From: JAKVBH01 sp049800955
GTDB lineage: Bacteria; Pseudomonadota; Alphaproteobacteria; Rhodobacterales; Rhodobacteraceae
Direction of reading: 5' to 3'
Length of the DNA: 64,000 nucleotides
Assembly (NCBI RefSeq): GCF_049800955.1
Contig: NZ_JBNAGA010000001.1
Location: 2,046,001-2,110,000, forward strand
In this document: piece after piece, positions 16,587-24,811 of the stretch
Position numbering within the stretch: position 1 is the first letter of the stretch
How the letters are laid out: each line of letters begins with the position of its first letter
Notes under the pieces: generated by a model
Told to the model about the DNA's origin: nothing
What the model saw: only the letters and a program-made list of their open reading frames with translations
Database searches by the model: none
Position numbers and translations under genes: made by a program

Positions 16587-17497
16587 GCACGAAACGCCTC
16601 TCCCGCGACTGGCTCCTCTCGGACGATCCCGAGACCCGCCTGCAGGCACAACTGGGCCAGAGTTACCGGCTGGCCCGCGCGCTCTCGCGCAATCCGCTGG
16701 CCATGGTGGGCCTTGCGATCATCGTCATGCTCCTGCTCGTGGCGGCCTTCGCGCCTTGGCTCACGCCCTATTCTCCGGTCGAGGGCGATCTCGGCAAACG
16801 GCTGCAACCGCCCTCGGCCGCCCATTGGATGGGCACCGATGAGCTGGGCCGCGACATCCTCTCGCGCGTGATCCACGGCGCGCGCATCACGCTGATGATC
16901 GTCTTGCTGGTCGCCGTCATCGCCGCGCCGCTGGGCCTCGCGATTGGCACCGTCGCGGCCTATTTCGGCGGCTGGGTGGACCGTATCCTGATGGGGCTCA
17001 CCGATATCTTCCTATCCCTGCCCCGCCTGATCCTCGCGCTGGCCTTTGTCGCAGCTCTGGGTCCGGGCATCGAGAACGCCGTCATCGCCATCGCCATCAC
17101 CGCCTGGCCCGTCTATGCCCGCATCGCGCGCGCCGAAGTGCTGACCTTCCGTAATGCCGAATTTCTCGACGCGATCCGCATGCAGGGCGCGTCTTCCTTC
17201 CGCATCATCACACGCCACGTCATGCCGCTCTGCATGTCGTCCACCATCGTCCGCGTGACGCTGGACATGGCAGGCATCATCCTGACGGCAGCGGGCCTTG
17301 GCTTCCTGGGCCTCGGCGCGCAGCCGCCCCTGCCGGAATGGGGCGCGATGATCTCGCGCGGACGCTCTTTCATCCTCGATCAATGGTGGGTCGCGACCAT
17401 GCCGGGCTTTGCCATCGTGATTGTGTCCCTTGGCTTTTGCCTCTTTGGCGACGGGCTGCGCGATGTGCTCGATCCCAAGCAGAGGTCGCGCGGATGA
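16583..17497 (+). CDS. ABC transporter permease (DppC-like)
   Basis: Second permease of the importer (304 residues). It has the DppC N-terminal extension, a GTDELGRDILSRVIHGARITL segment near residue 93 that is nearly diagnostic of the family, and the EAA loop FLDAIRMQGASSFRIITRHVMPLC near 195. It pairs with the upstream DppB-like permease to form the channel. Four-base ATGA overlaps on both sides show translational coupling. Confidence 0.92.
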   Translation: MSTKRLSRDWLLSDDPETRLQAQLGQSYRLARALSRNPLAMVGLAIIVMLLLVAAFAPWLTPYSPVEGDLGKRLQPPSAAHWMGTDELGRDILSRVIHGARITLMIVLLVAVIAAPLGLAIGTVAAYFGGWVDRILMGLTDIFLSLPRLILALAFVAALGPGIENAVIAIAITAWPVYARIARAEVLTFRNAEFLDAIRMQGASSFRIITRHVMPLCMSSTIVRVTLDMAGIILTAAGLGFLGLGAQPPLPEWGAMISRGRSFILDQWWVATMPGFAIVIVSLGFCLFGDGLRDVLDPKQRSRG

Positions 17498-18315
17498 GCC
17501 TTCTATCCGTCGAAAACCTGCGCGTGACCTTCCCTTCCGACCAAGGCCCGGTCGAGGTCGTGCGCGGACTGTCGTTCGAGTTGGGCCGCGAGCGGTTGGG
17601 CATCGTGGGCGAGAGCGGCTCGGGCAAGAGCATGACCGGCCGCGCCGTGATGGGCCTGATCCCGTCTCCCGGACGCGTCACGGCGGACAGGCTGATGTTT
17701 GACGGCACCGATCTGCGCAATCTCTCCGAGCGCGACCTGCGGCGCATGCGCGGCGCGCGTATGTCCATGGTGCTGCAAGACCCGAAATTCTCGCTCAACC
17801 CGGTGATCCGCATCGGCGCCCAGATCGAGGAGGCCATGGCCGTGCATGGCGCCTTGTCCCGACGCGAACGACGCACCAAAATGCTGGCCGCGCTCAAGGC
17901 CGTGCGCATCGAGGACCCGACCCGCGTGGCCGGGCTCTACCCCCACGAGGTCTCCGGCGGCATGGGCCAGCGGGTTATGATTGCGATGATGGTCGTGATG
18001 GAGCCCGCGCTCATGATCGCAGATGAGCCAACCAGCGCGCTTGATGTCTCGGTGCGCGGGCAAGTGCTCGACATTCTCGACGATCTGGTAACCCGGCGCG
18101 GCATGGGGCTGATGCTGATCTCCCATGATCTCAACATGGTGGCGCGCTGGTGCGACCGGATCCTCGTGATGTATCAAGGCGCCATTGTCGAGGAGCTCAG
18201 CGCGGGCCAACTCTACGCCGCGCAGCACCCTTATACCAAGGGCCTCGTGGCCAGCCTGCCCCGGATCGATGAGACCCGTCCGCGCCTGCCGGTTCTGGAC
18301 CGGAACGCAATATGA
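17494..18315 (+). CDS. ABC transporter ATP-binding protein (DppD/OppD-like)
   Basis: ATPase of 273 residues. It carries Walker A GESGSGKSMTG near residue 38, the ABC signature VSGGMGQRVMI near 152, Walker B ALMIADEPTSALD near 172 and the H-loop His in ISHDLNMV near 208. It energises the DppBC-type permease pair as a heterodimer with the next gene. The signature reads SGGMGQR, as in OppD-type subunits. The start was set at the ATG overlapping the permease stop; an upstream frame would read through that gene. Confidence 0.92.
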   Translation: MSLLSVENLRVTFPSDQGPVEVVRGLSFELGRERLGIVGESGSGKSMTGRAVMGLIPSPGRVTADRLMFDGTDLRNLSERDLRRMRGARMSMVLQDPKFSLNPVIRIGAQIEEAMAVHGALSRRERRTKMLAALKAVRIEDPTRVAGLYPHEVSGGMGQRVMIAMMVVMEPALMIADEPTSALDVSVRGQVLDILDDLVTRRGMGLMLISHDLNMVARWCDRILVMYQGAIVEELSAGQLYAAQHPYTKGLVASLPRIDETRPRLPVLDRNAI

Positions 18316-19040
18316 TCGAGGTGCGTGATCTCTCCGTCCACTTTGGCAATGCCCGGGTCCTGCACGACGTCTCTTTCAGCGTGGCCAGGGGCGAGAGCTT
18401 TGCGCTGGTCGGTGAATCCGGCTCGGGCAAATCGACGATCCTCAAGGCGCTGGCAGGCCAGATCAAGACGTGGCAAGGCGGCTTGCAGATCGCGGACCGC
18501 ACTTTGCAGCCGGGTCGCCGCGCCGCCCTCTCCCGGCAGGTGCAGATGGTCTTTCAGGACCCCTACGGCAGCCTGCATCCACGCCGCACGATAGACGATA
18601 CGTTGAGCGAGCCGCTGATCATTCACCGTTTGCCGGACCGTGAGGCGCGCGTCTTGTCGATGCTCGATGCCGTGGGCCTGCCCCGCCGTTTCCGTTTTCG
18701 CCTGCCCCATCAGCTGTCCGGCGGCCAGCGCCAGCGGGTGGCCATCGCCCGCGCGTTGATGCTGGAGCCCCAAGTCTTGTTGCTGGACGAACCCACAAGC
18801 GCGCTTGATGTCTCGGTGCAAGCCGAAATCCTCAACCTGCTCAAGGCCTTGCGCGAAGAGAGCGAATTGACCTTCCTGCTGGTGACCCATGATCTGCCCG
18901 TGGTGAGCTTCCTCTGTGATCGCCTCGCAATCTTGCGGGCGGGTCGCATTGAGGAAACGACCGACGTGGCCCAACTGCGCGCGGGTACGCTGCACTCCGC
19001 CTATGGGCGAGAGCTCTTCGAGAAGTCGACAGATGGCTAA
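18312..19040 (+). CDS. ABC transporter ATP-binding protein (DppF/OppF-like)
   Basis: Second ATPase of the importer (242 residues), with Walker A GESGSGKSTILKAL near residue 35, Q-loop MVFQDPYGSLHPRRTI near 79 (the HPR segment is typical of OppF/DppF), signature LSGGQRQRVAIARAL near 135 and Walker B LLLDEPTSALDVS near 158. It lacks the C-terminal oligopeptide extension of some OppF proteins. It ends the importer operon, 59 bp before the sugar isomerase gene, which may be cotranscribed. Confidence 0.92.
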   Translation: MIEVRDLSVHFGNARVLHDVSFSVARGESFALVGESGSGKSTILKALAGQIKTWQGGLQIADRTLQPGRRAALSRQVQMVFQDPYGSLHPRRTIDDTLSEPLIIHRLPDREARVLSMLDAVGLPRRFRFRLPHQLSGGQRQRVAIARALMLEPQVLLLDEPTSALDVSVQAEILNLLKALREESELTFLLVTHDLPVVSFLCDRLAILRAGRIEETTDVAQLRAGTLHSAYGRELFEKSTDG

Positions 19041-19099
19041 GGAACAGGCGGCTAAGGAGCGGCATTGAACTCTCCGCGCCCTCGCCACTATTGTGGCTC

Positions 19100-20086
19100 A
19101 TGAGCACAGACCAAACGCCCCGTTTCGCCGCCCGCCTCAACGCCTTCAAGATCGGCGCCGCCGCCTATTGGCCCGGCAAGAACACGATCACCGCGGCGGA
19201 TCTCCTGGCCCGCGCCGCGACGGCTGGGCTCACGGCGGCGGATCTCAACTACCCCGATCACTTTCAGGACGACACGCCCCGCGATCTCATGGCCGCGCTG
19301 GACGACAACGGCATGGTGCTCAACGGCATGGCCATGCGCTATTACACCGATCCGGGCTACAAGCTGGGCGCCTTCACCCATCCCGACGCCACCGTCCGCC
19401 GCGCCGCCATTGACGAGACCAAGCGGGGCTTGGATGTGTTGGCGGAGATGGGCGGCTCACTCATGACGCTCTGGATGGGCCAAGACGGATTCGATTACTC
19501 CTTCCAGATGGATTACGCCCGCAGCTGGGGTGAAACGATCGAGGCCATGATCGAAGTGGCCGATCACAACCCGGGCATCGATATCGCGCTGGAATACAAG
19601 CCCAATGAGCCCCGCGCCTTTGCGCTCATGCCCGATGCCGCCACGACTTTGCTCGCGATCAAGGAGATCGCGCGGCCCAACACCGGGGTCACACTGGATT
19701 TTGCCCATGTGCTCTACGCCGACGAAATGCCCGCTTTCGCCGCCGCCCTCGTCGCGCGCCATTCGCGTATCCTCGGCGTGCATCTCAATGATGGCTACGG
19801 CAAGTGGGACAATGGCTTGATGGTCGGCGCGGTGCATCCGATCCAGACGGTTGAGCTGCTCGTGGAGCTGGAGCGCGCGGGCTATGACGGCGCGATTTAC
19901 TTCGATACCTTCCCCGATCATTCCGGGCTTGATCCTGTGGAAGAGGCGCGCACGAATATCGAGGTGGTCGAAAAACTCCGCGCGATTGCGGCGGGTCTGG
20001 TACAGAACACGGAGCTGCAAAGCGCCATCGCCCGGCAAGACGCGCCTCTGGCCATGCGGCTGGTGCAGGCGGCGATGCTCAGGTGA
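19100..20086 (+). CDS. Xylose-isomerase-like TIM-barrel sugar isomerase/epimerase
   Basis: AP-endonuclease-2/xylose-isomerase-like barrel of 328 residues. Candidate metal ligands are the Glu of ALEYKPNEPR near 174, the Asp of GVTLDFAHVLYADE near 208, the His of ILGVHLNDGYGKWDN near 235 and an Asp in IYFDTFPD near 275. The EYKPNEPR string closely resembles the EPKPNEPR of class I xylose isomerase. The likely role is aldose-ketose isomerisation or ketose epimerisation in the cytoplasm. No good ribosome-binding site precedes the ATG; a TTG three codons upstream is an alternative. The next gene overlaps by four bases. Confidence 0.82.
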   Translation: MSTDQTPRFAARLNAFKIGAAAYWPGKNTITAADLLARAATAGLTAADLNYPDHFQDDTPRDLMAALDDNGMVLNGMAMRYYTDPGYKLGAFTHPDATVRRAAIDETKRGLDVLAEMGGSLMTLWMGQDGFDYSFQMDYARSWGETIEAMIEVADHNPGIDIALEYKPNEPRAFALMPDAATTLLAIKEIARPNTGVTLDFAHVLYADEMPAFAAALVARHSRILGVHLNDGYGKWDNGLMVGAVHPIQTVELLVELERAGYDGAIYFDTFPDHSGLDPVEEARTNIEVVEKLRAIAAGLVQNTELQSAIARQDAPLAMRLVQAAMLR

Positions 20087-20928
20087 GCGTCTTCGTTGTA
20101 GGCTCCCTGCATCTCGATGTGGTGCTGAACGCGCCACATCTGCCCGGTTTGGACGAGACCGTGACGGGCCATGACGTGGCATATGTCTTTGGTGGCAAGG
20201 GCGGCAATCAGGCGCTGGCGGCGGCCAAAATGGGCGCGGAGGTGGCTTTCGCCGGACGCGTGGGCGCGGATGGCTTTGGTGCCACGCTGCGTGAGACGCT
20301 CACGGCCAGCGGCATCGACATCACACAACTGCAACACGACCCCGGCCCCAGCGGCATGAGCGCGGCCATCGTGGATGCGCAGGGCGGCTATGGCGCGGTG
20401 ATCGTTTCAGCGGCCAATCTCAATATCGCAGCAGAAGAGATTGTCCTCCCTCCGCAGACGCGCATCGTGTTGTTGCAAAACGAAATTCCCGAGGCCGTGA
20501 ACCTCGCCGTCGCACAGCAGGCGCGGGCCATGGGCGCGCAGGTCTGGCTCAATGCCGCCCCCGCCCGTGAGGTGAGCGCGGCGCTCATGGACGCGCTTGA
20601 TCTGCTGATCGTGAACCGCGTGGAAGCTGCGTTCTACGCTGGAAAAACGGATGGCACAGACACCCTGACAACGCTGGGCGCGGACGGTGTCCTCTATCGC
20701 GGCAAAGCCCATGCGGGCGTCCCGGTCGAGGTTGTTTCGACCCATGGCGCAGGCGACATGTTCGTGGGCGCGCTGGCGGCAAAGGTCGCGCGCGGGACCT
20801 CGCTGGTGGACGCCCTACCTTTCGCCCAGGCCGCCGCCGCCCTGCATGTGGCCTCAGACCTGCAAGCACGCGCAGGACTGACCCACGCAGCCGTCACCGC
20901 TTTCCTGATAGATCACACGAGCCGGTAA
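20083..20928 (+). CDS. PfkB-family carbohydrate kinase (ribokinase-like)
   Basis: ATP-dependent sugar kinase of 281 residues, somewhat shorter than E. coli ribokinase (309). The N-terminal motif GGKGGNQALAAAKMGAEV (about 36-53) and the C-terminal THGAGDMFVGALAA motif (about 221), with the anion hole and catalytic Asp, are intact. It starts at GTG overlapping the isomerase stop (GTGA), so isomerisation and phosphorylation are likely coupled steps. Its 3' end overlaps the opposing amidohydrolase gene by 16 bp. Confidence 0.88.
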   Translation: MSVFVVGSLHLDVVLNAPHLPGLDETVTGHDVAYVFGGKGGNQALAAAKMGAEVAFAGRVGADGFGATLRETLTASGIDITQLQHDPGPSGMSAAIVDAQGGYGAVIVSAANLNIAAEEIVLPPQTRIVLLQNEIPEAVNLAVAQQARAMGAQVWLNAAPAREVSAALMDALDLLIVNRVEAAFYAGKTDGTDTLTTLGADGVLYRGKAHAGVPVEVVSTHGAGDMFVGALAAKVARGTSLVDALPFAQAAAALHVASDLQARAGLTHAAVTAFLIDHTSR

Positions 20929-21755
20929 AACCGCGCCGCTGTGCCGCCAAAGATCATCGCCTGATCCGCCGCGCTCATCCGGGCCGTGAAGCCGCGCGCG
21001 ATGTCGTGCCAGCTCTGGTAATCGCTCTGCAAACGGCACACCGGCCAGTCTGATCCCCACATGACCCGCTCCGGCCCGAAGACCTTGAGCACGTGCGCCA
21101 CAAAAGGCTGCAGATCCTCAGGCGACCATCCATCATCGGCCTCCGTGACCAGCGCGGAGAATTTGCAACAGCCCGAGGTCTCTTCCGCCAGCCGGGACAT
21201 GCCATCGGCCCAGGCTGAGAACGCATCCCGCCCGGCCCGCTGATCGCGGATTTGCGGCTTCATGCAATGGTCGTAGACCACGCGCATCTCCGGGTAGCGC
21301 GCCATGAGCGTCGCGAAATTCTCGATATGCTGGGGAAAGCCCAGGGCATCAAACGTGAGGTCCAGATCGATGAGCGCCGCGTAAGCCCATTGCACATCAT
21401 CGCGCAGCATCCAGTTCACATCCGGAATGTCCTGGATCATAGGCCGCACACCGAGGAATTTCGGGTGCTGCGCGAGCCGTTCGAGATGGGCCAGATGACC
21501 GGGATCCTCAAAATCCACCCAGCCCACCACGCCTTTGATGAAGGGCGTCGCATCGGCGAGGCCCAGCATATATTCCGTTTCGTGAACGGTCGCGGCGGCC
21601 TGCACGAGCACAGTGCCATCGATCCCGTTGCGCGCCAGATGCCCGGCCAGATCGGCGGGCGCGTAGGCGCGGTTGAGCGTGGCATTGTCCTTGGGCATCC
21701 AGTCGTAATCGCCGCGCGAGGGCTGCCAGAAATGCTGATGGGCGTCGATCTTCAT
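20913..21755 (-). CDS. Amidohydrolase-2 family lactonase-like protein
   Basis: TIM-barrel hydrolase of 280 residues (COG3618 type). The metal motif HQH lies in MKIDAHQHFWQPSRGDYDWM, the His of YDHCMKP near 172 follows, and the catalytic Asp is in MWGSDWPVCRL near 240. Relatives include L-fuconolactonase and L-rhamnono-lactonase. It follows an aldo/keto reductase by 5 bp. The pair fits oxidation of an aldose to its lactone and hydrolysis to the acid. The start was chosen at MKID; the upstream frame has no coding character and covers the reductase gene. Confidence 0.85.
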   Translation of the reverse strand: MKIDAHQHFWQPSRGDYDWMPKDNATLNRAYAPADLAGHLARNGIDGTVLVQAAATVHETEYMLGLADATPFIKGVVGWVDFEDPGHLAHLERLAQHPKFLGVRPMIQDIPDVNWMLRDDVQWAYAALIDLDLTFDALGFPQHIENFATLMARYPEMRVVYDHCMKPQIRDQRAGRDAFSAWADGMSRLAEETSGCCKFSALVTEADDGWSPEDLQPFVAHVLKVFGPERVMWGSDWPVCRLQSDYQSWHDIARGFTARMSAADQAMIFGGTAARFYRLV

Positions 21756-21760
21756 CAGGC

Positions 21761-22795
21761 TCACCCGCCTGTCGGCGCGTCTTCGCGCATCAGACCTTCC
21801 GACTTGAGATCGGACCAGAGCCCGGCCGGGATCTCCGCCTGCGCGGCCTCCAGATTGCCCGCCATCTCGGTGGTGCCCTGCCCGCCCGGGATCACGGCGA
21901 CATGGGCGGGATGCAGGAGCGGGAACTGGAACGCCGCATCGACCATGCGCACCCCATGGGCCTCGCAAACCGCCTCAATGGCGTTGACCTTGTCGAGGAT
22001 CTCCTGCGGGGCGGGGTCGTAATTGTAATAGGCCCCCTGCCGCGCGCCGGTGGCCAGAATGCCGGAATTGTAGGGCCCGCCGGTGACAATGCCGATGCCC
22101 CGCGCCTCGCAAAGTGGCAGGAAACTGTCCAGCGCGGCCTGCTCCAGCAGCGTATACCGCCCGGCCAACAGGAAGAGGTCAAAATCGCCCCGCTCCGCCA
22201 GCGTCTGGCAGACCTCCCATTCATTGATCCCACCGCCAATCGCCTTGATCAGCCCCTGATCGCGCAGGGAGACCATCGCGTCATAACCGCGCCCGCCGAA
22301 GAACTCCTCGATCCGCATGTCGGAGATCTCTTTCGAGCCATGGGAGAAGATGCAGAGGTCATGCACGTAGAGAATGTCGATCCGGTCCACGCCGAGGCGA
22401 TTGAACGAAGCCTCGAACGAGCGCATCACCCCGTCATAGGTGTAATCGTAGTGCTCACGCCGCTGGGGCACCTCAAACCATTTGCCGATCCCGGTGCGAT
22501 GCTCCGGCGCGCAGGGCTGCATGAGCCGACCCACCTTGGTGGAGAGCACGTAGTCGTCGCGCGGCTTGTCGCGCAGGAAGGGGTTGAGGCGGGTCTCCGA
22601 CAGGCCCAGACCATAGAGCGGAGCGGTGTCATAATACCTGACACCCCCGGCCCATGCCGCATCCAGCGTGGCGCGCGCGTCGGCGTCGCTGATCGCTTTG
22701 TAGAGATTGCCCAAGGGGGCTGTGCCAAAACCCAGCTCCGTAAAGGTCAGCCCGCCATTGCCCAGCCGATCGTAATGCCGTGTCTTCAAAGCCAT
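21761..22795 (-). CDS. Aldo/keto reductase (L-fucose/D-threo-aldose dehydrogenase-like)
   Basis: NAD(P)-dependent AKR of 344 residues. Catalytic residues are visible: Asp and Tyr in GVRYYDTAPLYGLGLSE near 47-60, Lys in VLSTKVGR near 80 and His in ILYVHD near 140. The C-terminal VIPGGQGTTEMAGN segment binds the cofactor phosphate. The protein resembles the aldose 1-dehydrogenase branch rather than aldose reductase. It is the first gene of the two-gene unit with the lactonase. CAGGGGGAGA precedes the ATG. It is divergent from the BtpA-family gene with a 109-bp intergenic region. Confidence 0.87.
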   Translation of the reverse strand: MALKTRHYDRLGNGGLTFTELGFGTAPLGNLYKAISDADARATLDAAWAGGVRYYDTAPLYGLGLSETRLNPFLRDKPRDDYVLSTKVGRLMQPCAPEHRTGIGKWFEVPQRREHYDYTYDGVMRSFEASFNRLGVDRIDILYVHDLCIFSHGSKEISDMRIEEFFGGRGYDAMVSLRDQGLIKAIGGGINEWEVCQTLAERGDFDLFLLAGRYTLLEQAALDSFLPLCEARGIGIVTGGPYNSGILATGARQGAYYNYDPAPQEILDKVNAIEAVCEAHGVRMVDAAFQFPLLHPAHVAVIPGGQGTTEMAGNLEAAQAEIPAGLWSDLKSEGLMREDAPTGG

Positions 22796-22852
22796 CTCTG
22801 TCTCCCCCTGATTGTCTGCGCGGTGTGCGCGCGAGCTTAGACGCATTTGTCT

Positions 22853-22881
22853 TTGCCTGCCTAGCCTTATCCACCTAATCT
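22853..22881 (+). promoter_or_regulatory. Candidate promoter for the BtpA-M42-FGGY operon
   Basis: TTGCCT (22853-22858) and TAATCT (22876-22881) are separated by 17 bases. They sit just upstream of a purine-rich ribosome-binding site (AGAGGGAGAGG) and the ATG at 22905. Each box matches the sigma-70 consensus at four of six positions, so this is a weak prediction. The same intergenic region must also serve the divergent aldo/keto reductase. Confidence 0.3.
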
Positions 22882-22904
22882 CACACCCGAAGAGGGAGAG
22901 GCAC

Positions 22905-23705
22905 ATGACCAAAAACTTCAAAGCCGTCTTCGGCGAGACGAAGCCAGTGATCGGCATGGTCCATATCGGCGCGCTGCCCGGATCGCCGCTTTTTGACCCC
23001 GCACTGGATCTGGTGGCTGCGGCGCGTGCTGATTTGCTGGCCTTGCAGGAGGCGGGCTTTGACGCGGTCATGTTCGGCAATGAGAACGACCGGCCCTATG
23101 AGTTCGAGGTTGATACCGCCTCCACCGCCACCATGGCCGCCATCATCGGGCAGCTGAGGGCAGAGATCACAGTGCCCTTCGGCGTCAATGTGCTCTGGGA
23201 TCCGATGTCGAGCGTGGCGCTTGGTGCGGCCACGGGCGCGGGCTTCGTGCGCGAAATCTTCACCGGGACCTACGCCTCCGACATGGGCCCCTGGACGCCC
23301 GATGCGGGCCGCGCCATGCGCTACCGCGACCGGCTGGGACGCCCGGATATGGCGATGCTCTATAATGTCAGCGCCGAGTTCGCCCATTCGCTCGATGCCC
23401 GCCCCCTGCCCGACCGGGCGCGCTCGGCGGTCTTCTCGTCGATCCCCGATGCGGTGCTGGTCTCGGGCCAGATCACCGGCGAGGCGGCGGAAATGTCCGA
23501 TCTCGAAGCGGTAAAGGCGGTGGTCCCGGACGTGGCGGTCATGGCCAATACCGGGGTGAAACACGAAACAGTGGCCGATGTGCTGGCCGTGGCCGATGGC
23601 TGCATCGTGGGCTCCTCGCTCAAGGTGGATGGCGACACATGGAACCCGGTAGATCCTGAGCGCGCGCGTGATTTCATGGCCCGGGCACGGGCGGCGCGCG
23701 CATGA
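22905..23705 (+). CDS. BtpA/SgcQ-family TIM-barrel protein
   Basis: BtpA family protein of 266 residues. The N-terminal VIGMVHIGALPGSPLFDP motif and the C-terminal CIVGSSLKVDGDTWNPVDPERARDFM motif, shaped like a phosphate-binding barrel end, are characteristic. The family is named for a cyanobacterial photosystem I biogenesis factor, but bacterial members such as E. coli SgcQ occur in sugar operons and have no established reaction. Here it overlaps the M42 gene by four bases and is followed by an FGGY kinase. That supports an enzyme acting on a sugar phosphate or nucleoside-like intermediate. Confidence 0.85.
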   Translation: MTKNFKAVFGETKPVIGMVHIGALPGSPLFDPALDLVAAARADLLALQEAGFDAVMFGNENDRPYEFEVDTASTATMAAIIGQLRAEITVPFGVNVLWDPMSSVALGAATGAGFVREIFTGTYASDMGPWTPDAGRAMRYRDRLGRPDMAMLYNVSAEFAHSLDARPLPDRARSAVFSSIPDAVLVSGQITGEAAEMSDLEAVKAVVPDVAVMANTGVKHETVADVLAVADGCIVGSSLKVDGDTWNPVDPERARDFMARARAARA

Positions 23706-24811
23706 CCGCGCAGAGCGCGCAGACGCGCATTACAACCGACACGCTGGATCTGATGCGTATCCCCGGCCTCTCAGGCCATGAAGATCGGGTGCGCCGCGCG
23801 CTCCGTAGCAAGCTGGAGGCCATGGGCATTGAAAGCAGCGCAGACCGGCTGGGCAATCTTGTCGCGCATTTCCCGGGGCAAGGCCCCAAGGTCATGCTGT
23901 TCACCCATATGGACCAGCTGGGCTTCATCGTGCGGCGGATCGAGGCCGATGGGCTGATCCGGCTGGAGCGGTTGGGCGGTGTGCCCGAACGGGCGCTGGC
24001 GGCGCAGGAGGTGCTGATCTGCGTGGGCGAAGGCCGTGATGTGCCCGGTGTGATCGCCAACAAGTGCCACCATGCAACGACGCCGGAGGAGAAATACAAA
24101 GTCCTGCCTTATGCCGAGCTCTACGTCGATACCGGCATGTGCTCCGCTGAAGAGGTGGAGGCCGCGGGCATCCGCATCGGCACGCCGGTGGTCTATGCGC
24201 CGCACGCCAGCACGTTGGCCCATGGTCGGATCATGGGCACATCGGTCGATGATCGGGCGGGCTGCGCCGTGCTCCTGGAAGTGGCGCGACAGCTCAAGGC
24301 GCGCGAGAGCGGCCCGCCGGTCGATCTGGCTTTCACCGTGCTGGAGGAATTCAACCTGCGCGGCGCGCAGCCGCTGGCGCAACAGCTCCTGCCCGATATC
24401 GCGATCCAGATTGACCTGGCGCTGGCCACGGACACGCCCGACATGGGCGCGCGCGGCGATGTCACGTTAGGCGGCGGGCCTGGCATGGGGCTCTACTCCT
24501 TCCACGGACGCGGCACGCTCAATGGCGTGATCCCGCATCCCGCCATGGTGCATCTGATGGAGGAGAGCGCAGCTGCCGAAGGCCTGCCCCTGCAGCGCAG
24601 CGCGCAGGTCGGCGTCCTGACGGATCTCTCCTACGTCCAGCTTGTGGGCGCGGGCGTGGCCTCCATCGATCTGTGTTTCCCCATGCGCCATTCCCACTCT
24701 GCGCGCGAGCTTTGCGACGCCCGGGACCTCGCAGCACTTGCACAATTACTCAGCGCAGCGCTGGCCCGCATCACCCCTGATTTTGACCTCGACCGGGACG
24801 CATATACCTGA
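23702..24811 (+). CDS. M42-family metallopeptidase homologue (FrvX/SgcX-like)
   Basis: Dinuclear-metal aminopeptidase fold of 369 residues. Metal and catalytic residues are in place: FTHMDQLGF near 65, GTSVDDRAG near 183, the Glu pair region VLEEFNLRGAQ near 218, an Asp in DLALATDTPD near 240 and a C-terminal His in FPMRHSHSARE near 328. M42 members are tetrahedral aminopeptidases or are annotated as endoglucanases, and E. coli SgcX sits beside SgcQ. The gene overlaps the BtpA gene (ATGA) and the FGGY kinase start (TGATG). It may remove an aminoacyl or glycosyl group from an imported conjugate, but its substrate is unknown. Confidence 0.85.
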   Translation: MTAQSAQTRITTDTLDLMRIPGLSGHEDRVRRALRSKLEAMGIESSADRLGNLVAHFPGQGPKVMLFTHMDQLGFIVRRIEADGLIRLERLGGVPERALAAQEVLICVGEGRDVPGVIANKCHHATTPEEKYKVLPYAELYVDTGMCSAEEVEAAGIRIGTPVVYAPHASTLAHGRIMGTSVDDRAGCAVLLEVARQLKARESGPPVDLAFTVLEEFNLRGAQPLAQQLLPDIAIQIDLALATDTPDMGARGDVTLGGGPGMGLYSFHGRGTLNGVIPHPAMVHLMEESAAAEGLPLQRSAQVGVLTDLSYVQLVGAGVASIDLCFPMRHSHSARELCDARDLAALAQLLSAALARITPDFDLDRDAYT

